A program made the translations under genes and the position numbers. DNA of 64,000 nt from Pseudomonas sp. 14P_8.1_Bac3. Its GTDB lineage: Bacteria > Pseudomonadota > Gammaproteobacteria > Pseudomonadales > Pseudomonadaceae. The DNA lies in assembly GCF_025466085.1 (NCBI RefSeq), contig NZ_JANLOD010000017.1, positions 1 to 64,000 on the forward strand, given 5' to 3'. Below the pieces are notes generated by a model. The model was given only the letters and a program-made list of their open reading frames with translations, searched no databases and was not told where the DNA came from. This document shows, in pieces, positions 7,880-17,722 of this stretch (the stretch's first letter is position 1; each line of letters begins with the position of its first letter).

Positions 7880-9409
7880 CTATGGCACCTGCCAGCCACC
7901 CCCGAGGCTCTGGAACAGCGCGACACTGCCCTGACCAAGCAAACCCTGGGTGTCACGCAAGTTCTGCTCGGCCTGCAACAGCACCAGTTGCTGGGTCAGC
8001 ACCGTTTGCTGGCTGACCGTGCCCGCGCGCTGCTGGGCCTGCTGACTGCCGAACAATTGCTGGTTGCGCTGGAACATCTGCGCGTACGCCTGCGCCTGGG
8101 TCTGCAGGTGATTGATCGCCGACAGGTTATCCTCGACGTTCTGCAACGCGCCGAGCACGGTGCCGCGATAATTCGCCACGTCCTGATCGTAAGTGGCCTC
8201 GGCTTCCTGCTTGGCCGCTTCGCGGGCGCCGCCGTCGAAAATGGTTTCAGCCAGCGCCGGGCCGAGGGTCCAGATGCGGTTCGGCACCGAGAACAGACCG
8301 CCCAGCGCGGTGCCGCGAAAGCCACCTTCGGCGGTCAGGCTCAAGGTCGGAAAAAACGCGGCTTCGGCGACGCCGATTCGCGCGTTGGCCGCCGCAGCCA
8401 AGCGCTCGGCGGAGACCACATCAGGACGGCGCAGCAGCAGATTCGACGGCAATACCGAGGGCGGCATCGGCGTCGTGAACTGATAGTCGGCAACCTTGGG
8501 CAGATTGAACTGCGCCGGCGCCACACCCACCAGAACCGCCAGCGCATGCTCGGCCTGTTCGCGGGAGCGCTGGGCGTTTTGCAACGCAGCGATCACCGTG
8601 CTCAGTTGATCCTGCGCCACCAGCAACTGATCGTTGGTGGCCGTGCCCTGCATGGTTTGCGCCTGAATCATGGTCATTAATTGCTGGTTGATGGCCTGCT
8701 GTTGTTGCAACAGATCAATGTCGATATCAAGCTGCCGCAGCCCGAGATAATTGGTCGCCACGCTGGCACCGATCGACAGCCGCACCCCGGCGAGTAATGC
8801 ATCGGAGGATTGCAGCGAGGCCTGACTCGACTCGATGCCGCGCCGCACCTGGCCCCACAGATCCGGCTCCCAACTGGCCGTCAGGGTCGCACTGACGGTC
8901 TGCTCAACCGTGCCGCCGCTGCTGCCGGTCAGCCCACTGGTGGTGCTGCCGCTGGCCCCGCCACCAACCCCGCGTGCACCGGACAAGCCCACGCCCACCG
9001 TCGGCCACAACCCGGCACGGCTCGATGCCACCTGCGCCTGCGCCAGCCGATACGCGGCTTCGGCACCGATGATCGATTGATTGGCCCTGGCCGAGCGCTC
9101 GACCAGATCGTTGAGTATCGGATCCTGATAAATCCGCCACCACTGGCTGTTCAGCGCGCCCTGCGGATTGGCCTGGGCGCGCTGCCATTGCGCACCTTCC
9201 TTGAATGTCTGCGGCAGCTCGATCGCCGGTTTCTGATAATCCGGACCGACCATGCAGCCGCTCAACAACAGCGCCATGATCAATGCCAGCACCAGCCCCC
9301 GTGGGAGCGGGTTCGCTCGCGAAGGCGATTTCACCTTCTCCATCAATGCTGGCTGACCCGACGTCTTCGCGAGCAAGCCCGCTCCCACAGGGGATGTGTG
9401 GCACTTCAT
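7880..9409 (-). CDS. opmB: Outer-membrane channel lipoprotein of the Mux pump (NodT/OprM family)
   Basis: This is the last gene of muxABC-opmB. The ATG at 9409 directly follows the muxC stop (TAG-ATG) and has a near-ideal AAGGAG six bases upstream. The frame then runs through an entire REP doublet before reaching the hydrophobic LVLALIMALLLSGC, with Cys52 as lipidation site, and the usual MVGPDYQKP start of the mature family. The rest is a typical TolC-like channel with two outer-membrane-efflux repeats. Internal ATGs at 9343 (inside the repeat spacer) and 9277 are possible starts, but neither has a good ribosome site. The symbol rests on operon content. Confidence 0.85.
   Translation of the reverse strand: MKCHTSPVGAGLLAKTSGQPALMEKVKSPSRANPLPRGLVLALIMALLLSGCMVGPDYQKPAIELPQTFKEGAQWQRAQANPQGALNSQWWRIYQDPILNDLVERSARANQSIIGAEAAYRLAQAQVASSRAGLWPTVGVGLSGARGVGGGASGSTTSGLTGSSGGTVEQTVSATLTASWEPDLWGQVRRGIESSQASLQSSDALLAGVRLSIGASVATNYLGLRQLDIDIDLLQQQQAINQQLMTMIQAQTMQGTATNDQLLVAQDQLSTVIAALQNAQRSREQAEHALAVLVGVAPAQFNLPKVADYQFTTPMPPSVLPSNLLLRRPDVVSAERLAAAANARIGVAEAAFFPTLSLTAEGGFRGTALGGLFSVPNRIWTLGPALAETIFDGGAREAAKQEAEATYDQDVANYRGTVLGALQNVEDNLSAINHLQTQAQAYAQMFQRNQQLFGSQQAQQRAGTVSQQTVLTQQLVLLQAEQNLRDTQGLLGQGSVALFQSLGGGWQVP
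9301..9388. repeat. REP doublet inside the 5' coding end of opmB (88 bp)
   Basis: Inverted REP copies lie at 9301-9323 (with GGTTCGCTCGC in place of GGCTTGCTCGC) and 9366-9388. Read on the minus strand they encode the stretches PVGAGLLAKT and SPSRANPLPRG of the predicted OpmB precursor. All other doublets in the window are intergenic. Confidence 0.9.
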
Positions 9410-12400
9410 CTATCGCTCCTTACGCTTCAGACGCTGCGATGCCCGATCCAGCCAAAGGTAGATCACCGGCGTGGTGTACAGCGTCAGCAACTGGCTGAAC
9501 AGTAATCCGCCTATGATCGAAATCCCCAACGGCCGGCGCAGCTCCGAGCCATAGCCGGTGCCGAGCACCAGCGGGAGTGCGCCGAGGATCGCCGCCAGTG
9601 TGGTCATCATGATCGGACGGAAACGGATCAGGCAGGCGCGGCGGATCGCTTCTTTCGCACTCAGGCCGAGTTCGCGGCGCTCGGTGATGGCGAAGTCGAT
9701 CATCATGATCGCGTTCTTCTTCACGATCCCGATGAGCAGGATCACCCCCACCAGCGCGATGATCGACAGTTCGGTGCCGGTCAGCAGCAAAGCGATCAAC
9801 GCGCCGACCCCGGCCGAGGGCAAGGTCGACAGAATCGTCAGCGGGTGCACCAGACTTTCATAGAGCATGCCCAGCACCACGTACACCGACAGCAACGCCG
9901 CGACGATCAGCAACGGCTCACTGGCCACCGACGACTGGAACACCTGCGCCGTGCCGGCGAACTGGCCGATCACGCTGGCCGGCATGCGTAATTGTTTGAC
10001 GGCGTTTTCAACCAGCGCTGTCGCCTGACCGATGGACACCCCCGGCGCGAGGTTGAACGAAGCGGTCACCGCCGGAAAGGTGCCCTGATGACTGATGGAA
10101 ATCGCCGTACGCCCCACCGAATAATCCGCCAGTGCCGACAGCGGCACCAACGCGTGCGCGGCGCTGGCACTCAGATTCGGTGCCACTGCCGCGCCCTTGG
10201 CGGCGACCGCCGCAGTGCCCACCGGCACGTAGATATTTTTCAACGTCGTCGGGGCGGCCCAGTACGGCGGCGCGACTTCCATCACCACGTGATACTGGTT
10301 GGCGGCGCGGTAGATGGTCGAGACCTGGCGCTGGCCGAAGGCGTCGTACAGGGTCTGGTCAATGGCCGACATGCTCACCCCGAGCCGCGCGGCAGCATCG
10401 CGATTGACCGTGACGCTGGCCATCAGACTGTTGTCCTGCTGGTCGGTGTTGATGTCGGTCAGTTGCGGCAATCCGTGCAACGCGGCGACGACTTTGGGCA
10501 CCCATTCGTCAAGCGTGCTCTGGTCATCGGCGGTCATCGTGTATTGGTACTGCGCCCCGCTCTGCCGTCCGCCGACGGTGATGTCCTGCGCCGATTGCAG
10601 ATACAAACGGGTGCCGGGCATGTCGCCGAGGGTGCGGCGAATCTGCGCGATGACTTGATCGGCACTGTCCTTGCGATCCGCCAGTGCCTTGAGGGTGATG
10701 AACAACTGCGCACTGTTCACCGCGCCACCGATGCCGCCCCCGCCGCCGACAAATCCCCCGACGGTGGCGACGTTCGGGTTGCTCAGCACCTTGTTGTTGA
10801 TCTCACTGAAATTCGACTGGATCGCACCGAAGGAAATGCTCTGCGCAGCGATGATGCTGCCGGACATGCGCCCGGTGTCTTCCTGCGGGAAGAAGCCCTT
10901 GGGCACCAGCACATACAGCACACACGCCAGCACGATTACCAGCATCGTCAGCAGACCCATCAGCAACGAATGTTCGACCACCCAGCCGAGGGTGCGATCG
11001 TAGAAGCGATGAAAGCGCGAGTCCGGGTGATCCTCGCCGTCGCCAGCCTGCTCGTTGGTGCGCAGCAGCACGCTGGCGAGCATCGGCGTCACGGTCAGCG
11101 ACACCAGCATCGAAATCACAATCGCCACCGACAGCGAAATCGAAAACTCGCGGAACAGCCGCCCGACAATCCCGCCCATCAGCAACAGCGGAATGAACAC
11201 CGCCACCAGCGAGACACTGATGGTCATCACCGTGAAACCCACCTCACGCGCCCCGGCCAGCGCCGCCTGCACGCGGCTCTCGCCCTTCTCCAGATGGCGC
11301 ATGATGTTCTCGACCACCACGATCGCATCGTCCACCACAAACCCGGTGGAAATGGTCAGTGCCATCAACGACAGGTTGTTCAGGCTATAGCCGAGAAAGT
11401 ACATCGCGCCAAATGTGCCGAGCAGCGACAACGGCACGACGATGGCCGGGATCAGCGTGCTGCGCCAGTCGCGGAAGAAGCCGAACGTCACCAGCGTCAC
11501 CAGTGCGATGGAAATCAGCAGGGTCATTTCCACGTCATGCAACGACGCACGAATGGTGGTGGTGCGATCCATCAGGATGTTGATCCTGATCGCCGAGGGG
11601 ATCGAACTCTGCAGAAACGGCAGATCAGCCTTCACCGCATCCACGGTGTCGATGACGTTGGCCCCGGGCTGCTTGAACACCACCAGCAGCACCGCTGGTT
11701 TGCCGTTGGACAGACCGAAGTTGCGCAGGTCTTCGACGTCTTCGGTGACGTCGCCCAGATCGGAAATGCGCACCAGATCGCCATTGTTTTTCTTCACCAC
11801 CAACGGCGCGTAATCGGCACCGTGATAGAGCATGTCGTTGGCCTTCAAACCATAGGATTGATCACCCACCGACACCGTGCCCTTGGGCAAATTGACGTTG
11901 GACGCCTGAATCACCTGGCGCACCTGTTCGAGGCTGACGCCGTAGCGGTTGAGCCGGTCCGGATTGAGCTCGATGCGCACCGCCGGCAGCGCCGCGCCGC
12001 CCACCGTCACGTCGCCGACGCCGGTGGTCTGCAACAGGCGTTGTTCGAGCAGGGTCGAGGCCACGTCGTACATCTGCCCGCGCGTGGCGCTGTCGGAGGT
12101 CAGGCTGAGGATCAGGATCGGCGAGTCGGCCGGGTTGACCTTGCGGTAGGTCGGGTTGCCGGACAGGTCGCTCGGCAGGTTGCTGCGCGCCGCGTTGATC
12201 GCCGCCTGCACGTCCCGGGCGGCGCCGTCGATGTCGCGGTTGAGGTCGAATTGCAGGGTGATGCGCGTCGCCCCCAGCGAACTCGACGAGGTCATTTCGG
12301 TGACCCCGGCGATCTGCCCGAACTGGCGCTCCAGCGGCGTCGCCACCGACGATGCGACGGTGCTCGGGTCGGCGCCGGGCAACGAGGCACGCACGCTGAT

Positions 12401-12532
12401 GGTGGGGAAATCCACCTCCGGTAACGGCGCTACGGGCAGCAGGTTGAACGCCAGCACGCCGAACAGCGCCAGCCCCACCGCCAGTAAGGTCGTGGCGATC
12501 GGGCGCTGGATGAACGGCGCGCTAAGGTTCAT
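9410..12532 (-). CDS. muxC: RND efflux pump inner-membrane subunit MuxC (MdtC-like)
   Basis: At 1040 residues this has the normal length of an AcrB/MdtC-type proton antiporter. It begins MNLSAPFIQRPIATTLL, with 12 membrane segments arranged as TM1, a large periplasmic loop, TM2-6, a second loop and TM7-12. The proton-relay motif VVDDAIVVVENI is present in TM4. MdtBC-type pumps work as a heterotrimer of two different RND proteins, which fits the adjacent muxB. The start overlaps the muxB end by 11 bases and opmB follows without a gap. Confidence 0.93.
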   Translation of the reverse strand: MNLSAPFIQRPIATTLLAVGLALFGVLAFNLLPVAPLPEVDFPTISVRASLPGADPSTVASSVATPLERQFGQIAGVTEMTSSSSLGATRITLQFDLNRDIDGAARDVQAAINAARSNLPSDLSGNPTYRKVNPADSPILILSLTSDSATRGQMYDVASTLLEQRLLQTTGVGDVTVGGAALPAVRIELNPDRLNRYGVSLEQVRQVIQASNVNLPKGTVSVGDQSYGLKANDMLYHGADYAPLVVKKNNGDLVRISDLGDVTEDVEDLRNFGLSNGKPAVLLVVFKQPGANVIDTVDAVKADLPFLQSSIPSAIRINILMDRTTTIRASLHDVEMTLLISIALVTLVTFGFFRDWRSTLIPAIVVPLSLLGTFGAMYFLGYSLNNLSLMALTISTGFVVDDAIVVVENIMRHLEKGESRVQAALAGAREVGFTVMTISVSLVAVFIPLLLMGGIVGRLFREFSISLSVAIVISMLVSLTVTPMLASVLLRTNEQAGDGEDHPDSRFHRFYDRTLGWVVEHSLLMGLLTMLVIVLACVLYVLVPKGFFPQEDTGRMSGSIIAAQSISFGAIQSNFSEINNKVLSNPNVATVGGFVGGGGGIGGAVNSAQLFITLKALADRKDSADQVIAQIRRTLGDMPGTRLYLQSAQDITVGGRQSGAQYQYTMTADDQSTLDEWVPKVVAALHGLPQLTDINTDQQDNSLMASVTVNRDAAARLGVSMSAIDQTLYDAFGQRQVSTIYRAANQYHVVMEVAPPYWAAPTTLKNIYVPVGTAAVAAKGAAVAPNLSASAAHALVPLSALADYSVGRTAISISHQGTFPAVTASFNLAPGVSIGQATALVENAVKQLRMPASVIGQFAGTAQVFQSSVASEPLLIVAALLSVYVVLGMLYESLVHPLTILSTLPSAGVGALIALLLTGTELSIIALVGVILLIGIVKKNAIMMIDFAITERRELGLSAKEAIRRACLIRFRPIMMTTLAAILGALPLVLGTGYGSELRRPLGISIIGGLLFSQLLTLYTTPVIYLWLDRASQRLKRKER

Positions 12533-15500
12533 CGCGATAGCCTTCGACCTGCGCTGGCCGACGTCGGCTGAAACGCTGCTCCAGACTGTGCATGGCGAGG
12601 AAAATCACCGGGGTCGAGAACAGTGTCAGCAACTGGCTCAACAGCAGCCCGCCGATGATCGCGATGCCCAGCGGATGGCGCAGCTCCGAACCGATCCCGG
12701 TGCCCAGCGCCAGCGGCACCGCGCCGAACAGCGAGGCCATGCTGGTCATCAGGATCGGCCGAAACCGCAGCTCGGCCGCCTGACGAATCGCCGCCACCGC
12801 ATCGAGTCCGCCCTCGCGCTCAAGCTCAAGGGCGAAGTCGACCATCATGATGCCGTTCTTCATCACGATCCCGATCAGCAGCACGATGCCGATCAGGCCG
12901 ATGATGTCGAACTGCGTGCCCGTGATCAGCAATGCCAGCAAGGCGCCCAGCGCTGCCGAGAGCAGGGTCGAAAGAATCGTCACCGGGTGCACGAAGCTCT
13001 CGTAGAGAATGCCCAGCATCAGGTACACGACGATGATCGCCGCCAGCACCAGAAACACCTGGTTGGACAGCGACGCCTCGAACGTCGCCGCCGCACCTTC
13101 CAGGTTAGCCTGCACCGACAGCGGCAGACCGGCCTTGGTCTCGATGTCCTTGAGCCGCGTCACTGCAGCGCCAAGGGTTTGCCCGGGGGCGAGGTTGAAC
13201 GACACATCGGCATAGGGAAACTGCCCGAGGCGGTTGATGGTCACCGGCGCGCGAATCACCTGCAGGGTCGCCATGCTGGACAGCGGCGCCACCCCGCCGC
13301 CCGGAATGTCGACGTAGAGCCCGGTCAGCAGATCGGCGAGATTGTGCGGCGGATGATCGGTGGCGATCACCACGTGATACTGATTGAGCTGGGTGTAGAT
13401 GGTCGACACCTGGCGCTGTCCGAAGGCGTCGTACAGCACATCGTCGATGGCCTGCGGAGTGATGCCGAGCCGCGAGGCGGTGGCGCGGTCGAAGTTGAGC
13501 TGGATCTGATTGCCGAATTGCAGCGCCTGACTCTGCACATCGGTGAACATCGGGTCCTGCCTGATCGCCGCCAGCAATGTGTTGGTCCACTGCTCCAGCT
13601 CATCCGGGTCGGTGGCCTGCAGGCCGAGGCGGTAGCTGGTGGTCGAGACCGTGGCGTCGAGGGTCAGGTCCTGCACGCTGTGCAGGTACAGGCGAATCCC
13701 GGCGTCGTCGGCGTTGGCATCGGATAGGCGACGAATCACTGCGGCGCTGTTGTCGCGGTCGCCGTGGGGCTTGAGGTTGATCAGCAGGTTACCCTGATTG
13801 ATCGTCGGGTTGGTCTGGTCGATACCGACGAACGACGACAGGCTGGCCACCGCTGGATCTTTCAGAATTCGTGCGGCCAGCCGTTGCTGTTCGATCTGCA
13901 TCTGCTGGAAGGAAATCGTCGGCGAGGCCTGGGAAATACCCTGGATCAGCCCGGTGTCCTGCTCGGGGAAAAAGCCCTTGGGCATCACCACGATGATCAG
14001 CAGGGTCAGTGCCCCGGTGAACACAATGGAAATCAGCGTCAGCCCGCGGTGCAGTAACACCCAGTCCAGGCCTTTGACGTAATAGCCGTTGATCCGGTCG
14101 AAGAAATCGACCCGGCGCTCCTCGTGCCTGTGCTTGAGCATGCGCGAGCACATCATTGGTGTCAGGGTCAGGGTGATCAGCGCCGAGATGACGATGGTCA
14201 CCGCCACGGTCATGGCGAATTCACGGAACAATCGCCCGACCACATCGCCCATGAACAGCAGCGGAATCATCACCGCGATCAGCGCCACCGACAGCGAAAT
14301 GATCGTGAAGCCGATCTGCTCCGAGCCCTTGAGTGCAGCCTCCATCGGCGAGTCGCCAGCTTCGAGGTAGCGGGTGATGTTCTCGATCATGACGATGGCG
14401 TCATCGACCACAAAACCGATGGCGATAGTCAGCGCCATCAGCGTCAGGTTATTCAGTGAAAAGCTCAGTCCGTACGCCACTGCCAGTGTGCCGACCAGGG
14501 TCAGCGGCACGGTAACCGCCGGAATGATCGTCGCCGGAAGATTGCGCAGGAACAGGAAAATCACGATCACCACCAGCAGCACCGCCACACCGAGTTCGTA
14601 CTGCACATCGGTGACCGAAGCACGAATGGTTTGCGTGCGGTCGGTGAGCACGTTGACCTTGAGCGTCGCCGACAGACTGGCACGCAATTTGGGCAACAGT
14701 TGCTGCACACGGTCGACCACATCGATCACATTTGCGCCCGGTTGGCGCTGGATATTCAGGACAATCGACGGCGTGCTGTCGGTCCACGCCGCTTGCCGTG
14801 GATTCTCCGGGCCCTGGGTCGAACTGGCGATCTGCGACAGGCGGATCGGCGCGCCATTCTTGTAAGCGATCACCAGGTCGCGGTACTCCTCCGCCGACTG
14901 CAACTGGTCGTTGGTGCCGATCGAATACGCTTGATACTTGCCGTCGATATTGCCTTTGGCCTGATTGACGTTGGCCGTGCCCAGCGCGGTGCGCAAGTCA
15001 TCAAGGGACAGGCCGAGACTGTTCAGCGCCGAAGTGTTGGCCTCGACCCGCACCGCCGGGCGCTGACCACCACTGATGGTGACCAGGCCGACGCCGGTGA
15101 TCTGCGAAATTTTCTGCGCCAGCCGCGTGTCGGCGAGGTCTTCAACCTTGGTCAGCGGCAGCACGTCGGAGGTCAGCGACAGGGTCAACACCGGCGCATC
15201 GGCCGGGTTGACCTTGCTGTACACCGGCGGGTACGGCAGGTTCGCCGGCAGGAACGTGCCGGCGGCGTTGATCGCGGCCTGGACTTCCTGTTCGGCGACA
15301 TCCAGCGACAGCGCCAGATCGAATTGCAGGGTCACCACCGAAGCGCCATCGGAGCTGGTGGAGTTCATCGACTTCAGGCCCGGCATCTCGCCAAGCTGAC
15401 GCTCCAGCGGCGCGGTGATCGACGAACTGATCACCTCGGGACTCGCACCGGGGTATTGAGTGAAGACCTGAATGGTCGGGTAATCGACCTCGGGCAACGC

Positions 15501-15605
15501 CGACACCGAGAGCAAGTGATAACCGAGCAGGCCGAGTAACAGCACCGCCACCATCAACAGCGTGGTGGCGACCGGGCGTTCGATGAAGGGACGCGAGACG
15601 TTCAT
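12522..15605 (-). CDS. muxB: RND efflux pump inner-membrane subunit MuxB (MdtB-like)
   Basis: The 1027-residue RND transporter begins MNVSRPFIERPVATTLL. It has the same twelve-segment layout as MuxC and the TM4 relay motif VVDDAIVMIENI. It pairs with MuxC to form the MdtBC-like heterotrimer. It starts 13 bases after muxA and overlaps muxC, so the four genes form one transcription unit. MuxABC-OpmB of P. aeruginosa exports several antibiotics; substrates here are not readable from the sequence. Confidence 0.93.
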   Translation of the reverse strand: MNVSRPFIERPVATTLLMVAVLLLGLLGYHLLSVSALPEVDYPTIQVFTQYPGASPEVISSSITAPLERQLGEMPGLKSMNSTSSDGASVVTLQFDLALSLDVAEQEVQAAINAAGTFLPANLPYPPVYSKVNPADAPVLTLSLTSDVLPLTKVEDLADTRLAQKISQITGVGLVTISGGQRPAVRVEANTSALNSLGLSLDDLRTALGTANVNQAKGNIDGKYQAYSIGTNDQLQSAEEYRDLVIAYKNGAPIRLSQIASSTQGPENPRQAAWTDSTPSIVLNIQRQPGANVIDVVDRVQQLLPKLRASLSATLKVNVLTDRTQTIRASVTDVQYELGVAVLLVVIVIFLFLRNLPATIIPAVTVPLTLVGTLAVAYGLSFSLNNLTLMALTIAIGFVVDDAIVMIENITRYLEAGDSPMEAALKGSEQIGFTIISLSVALIAVMIPLLFMGDVVGRLFREFAMTVAVTIVISALITLTLTPMMCSRMLKHRHEERRVDFFDRINGYYVKGLDWVLLHRGLTLISIVFTGALTLLIIVVMPKGFFPEQDTGLIQGISQASPTISFQQMQIEQQRLAARILKDPAVASLSSFVGIDQTNPTINQGNLLINLKPHGDRDNSAAVIRRLSDANADDAGIRLYLHSVQDLTLDATVSTTSYRLGLQATDPDELEQWTNTLLAAIRQDPMFTDVQSQALQFGNQIQLNFDRATASRLGITPQAIDDVLYDAFGQRQVSTIYTQLNQYHVVIATDHPPHNLADLLTGLYVDIPGGGVAPLSSMATLQVIRAPVTINRLGQFPYADVSFNLAPGQTLGAAVTRLKDIETKAGLPLSVQANLEGAAATFEASLSNQVFLVLAAIIVVYLMLGILYESFVHPVTILSTLLSAALGALLALLITGTQFDIIGLIGIVLLIGIVMKNGIMMVDFALELEREGGLDAVAAIRQAAELRFRPILMTSMASLFGAVPLALGTGIGSELRHPLGIAIIGGLLLSQLLTLFSTPVIFLAMHSLEQRFSRRRPAQVEGYRDEP

Positions 15606-15618
15606 GGCGGGCGCCTCC

Positions 15619-16752
15619 TCACTGTGCGACGACTTTCACCGTAGAGCCATCGTCGAGTTTGTCGGCACCTTCGGTGACCACCTGCTCACCGGCCTTCACG
15701 CCGTTGTCGAGCACGGCCGAGACATCCCCTGTCGCCGGTCCGGTCTTGATGTTGCGCAGGCGGACCTTGTTGCCCGGGTCGATCACCACGAAGACGAAAT
15801 CGCCCTTGCTGCCGTGCTGGATCGCCCGGGTCGGCACCACGCTGACCTGGGTCAGGGTGTCGGCCTTGAGCCGCGCGTTGACGAACTGATTGGGGAACAG
15901 CGTCTTGCCGGCGTCATCGAACTGCGCCTTGACCTTGATTGTGCCGGTGCTGGTATCGACCTGGTTATCCAGCGCCAGCAATTTGCCAGTGGCCAACAGA
16001 TTGTGTTTGTTGCGGTCGTAGGCGAGGACGGTCACCGCGCCTTTGGCCATGGCCTGATTGATCGCGCCCAGATCATCCTCGGGCACGGCGAACACCACGG
16101 TGGCCGGGGTCATCTGGGTGATGACCGCAATCCCGGTCGTGCTGGTGGTGGTCACGTAGTTACCGGGATCGACCTGACGCAGGCCAACCACGCCATCTAC
16201 CGGCGAGGTAATGGTGCAGTAGCTCAATTGCACTTCGAGGTTCTGCACACTGCCCTGATCGGAAGCGACCGTACCTTGCAGTTGCTGCACCAGTGAGGCC
16301 TGGGTGTCGAGGGTTTGCTGGGTGGTGGAACCCACCTTGATCAGCTCGCGATAGCGCGCCAGATCGCGTACGGCGTTGGCGAGCAATGCCTGATCGTGCA
16401 TCAGCGTGCCCTTGGCCACCTGCAATTGCGCCTTCAGTGCGCGGTCGTCAATGCGGGCGATGACCTGGCCCTTGTGCATCTGCTGGCCTTCCTGGAATTC
16501 GACCGAGCTGAGAATGCCGTCGACCTGGGATATGACCGTGACGCTGCGGGTCGGTGTGACGGTACCGAGCGCATCGATGTACACCGGCACATCCTGCAAC
16601 TTGACCGCGACCGCTGCCACCGGCTCGGCAGGCGGCGGCGGTTTGGGCTTGCGTTGGTTCGAAGCGAGGAACATCCACAGCAACAGCGCGAGCAATACGA
16701 TCCCCAGCGTGAGGATGGCCAGGCCGAATGTCCTGCGTCTGGGTTTTTCCAC
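15619..16752 (-). CDS. muxA: RND periplasmic adaptor MuxA (MdtA-like membrane fusion protein)
   Basis: The 377-residue protein has an N-terminal membrane anchor (residues about 10-30), a proline-rich linker (KPKPPPPAEP) and then the standard adaptor order: the first half of the lipoyl domain, a coiled-coil hairpin (about 110-175), the second lipoyl half (SPVDGVVGLRQVDPGNYV), and the beta-barrel and membrane-proximal domains. It bridges MuxBC and OpmB. First gene of the operon; its promoter must lie in the 261-base space shared with the divergent TetR gene. Confidence 0.92.
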   Translation of the reverse strand: MEKPRRRTFGLAILTLGIVLLALLLWMFLASNQRKPKPPPPAEPVAAVAVKLQDVPVYIDALGTVTPTRSVTVISQVDGILSSVEFQEGQQMHKGQVIARIDDRALKAQLQVAKGTLMHDQALLANAVRDLARYRELIKVGSTTQQTLDTQASLVQQLQGTVASDQGSVQNLEVQLSYCTITSPVDGVVGLRQVDPGNYVTTTSTTGIAVITQMTPATVVFAVPEDDLGAINQAMAKGAVTVLAYDRNKHNLLATGKLLALDNQVDTSTGTIKVKAQFDDAGKTLFPNQFVNARLKADTLTQVSVVPTRAIQHGSKGDFVFVVIDPGNKVRLRNIKTGPATGDVSAVLDNGVKAGEQVVTEGADKLDDGSTVKVVAQ

Positions 16753-16946
16753 GGCGTATCACTCAAACGGGCCGACAGCGCTGCACGGCAATGGAAAATG
16801 AAGCCCGGCCCGACAACGCAAATTCATGGCCCATGGCTTGATCGCTGTCCTGAACTCTAGCAGCGCCTCAATGATTCACCCGAAGACCCGCTGCTTCGTT
16901 CAGCCCCGCGACAGCCGGCACCGCCGAACGGTGCGACGGGGCATTC

Positions 16947-16976
16947 TTGAGCCACGCGCGAGCCCGGTGCTACCAT
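16947..16976 (+). promoter_or_regulatory. Possible sigma-70 promoter of the TetR gene
   Basis: TTGAGC (16947-16952) and TACCAT (16971-16976) are spaced by 18 bases and lie 37 bases before the ATG at 17014. Match to consensus is moderate. Confidence 0.4.
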
Positions 16977-17013
16977 GCGCCACCGCCAGAACAGGCAAGG
17001 AACCACCGGGTTT

Positions 17014-17619
17014 ATGAGCACAATCCGCGAGCGCAACAAAGAACTGATCCTGCGTGCCGCCAGTGAGGAATTTGCCGACAAGGGCTTCGCTGCGACCAAA
17101 ACCAGCGACATCGCAGCCAAGGCGGGATTGCCCAAGCCCAACGTCTACTACTATTTCAAATCCAAGGAAAACCTCTACCGCGAGGTCCTGGAAAGTATCA
17201 TCGAGCCGATTCTGCAGGCGTCGACGCCCTTCAATCCTGAAGGCGTGCCCAGCGACGTGCTGAGCGGCTACATCCGCTCGAAAATCCGCATCTCCCGTGA
17301 CCTGCCTTTTGCCTCCAAAGTGTTCGCCAGCGAAATCATGCACGGCGCCCCACACCTGAGTACCGACCTGGTCGAACAGCTCAACAGCCAGGCCAGGCAC
17401 AACATCGCCTGCATCCAGACCTGGATCGACCGCGGCCAGATCGCCCCCATCGACCCCAACCACCTGATGTTCAGCATCTGGGCCGCCACCCAGACCTACG
17501 CCGACTTCGACTGGCAGATCACCGCCATTACCGGCAAGGCCAAGCTGGATGAAGAGGATTACGAAGCGGCGGCGCAGACGATTATCCGGTTGGTGTTGAA
17601 AGGGTGTGAGCCGGACTGA
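17014..17619 (+). CDS. TetR/AcrR family transcriptional regulator
   Basis: The ATG at 17014 starts MSTIRERNKELILRAASEEF and is favoured over an upstream frame extension. The 201-residue protein has a TetR helix-turn-helix at about residues 25-60 (AATKTSDIAAKAGLPKPNVYYYF). Its ligand domain looks like the RutR/YcdC type (SKVFASEIMHGAPHL, HLMFSIWAATQTYADF). It is divergent from muxA, so control of the pump is possible, but YcdC-type regulators more often govern nucleobase or metabolic genes. The target is therefore open. Confidence 0.82.
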   Translation: MSTIRERNKELILRAASEEFADKGFAATKTSDIAAKAGLPKPNVYYYFKSKENLYREVLESIIEPILQASTPFNPEGVPSDVLSGYIRSKIRISRDLPFASKVFASEIMHGAPHLSTDLVEQLNSQARHNIACIQTWIDRGQIAPIDPNHLMFSIWAATQTYADFDWQITAITGKAKLDEEDYEAAAQTIIRLVLKGCEPD

Positions 17620-17637
17620 CAGACCGCGGCGGCCTGA

Positions 17638-17702
17638 TTCGCGAGCAGGGCTCGCTCCCACTTTGGGATGCGCCCTCCTGTGGGAGCGGGCTTGCTCGCG
17701 AA
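17638..17702. repeat. REP doublet on the right end of the RAYT gene (TTCGC-first, 65 bp)
   Basis: TTCGCGAGCAGGGCTCGCTC at 17638 and an exact core GTGGGAGCGGGCTTGCTCGC at 17680 face each other over a very short spacer. It ends 20 bases before the stop codon of the transposase gene. Confidence 0.9.
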
Positions 17703-17722
17703 GAAGGCAACTCGGTGCCCGC

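Noticed and set aside
9992..12424. 810-residue open frame on the plus strand opposite muxC
   Set aside because: It mirrors the GC-rich third positions of muxC, has low-complexity His/Arg/Gln content and no ribosome site; muxC itself is a full-length RND protein.
12156..13727. 523-residue open frame opposite muxB
   Set aside because: Antisense shadow of an RND gene with no family motifs.
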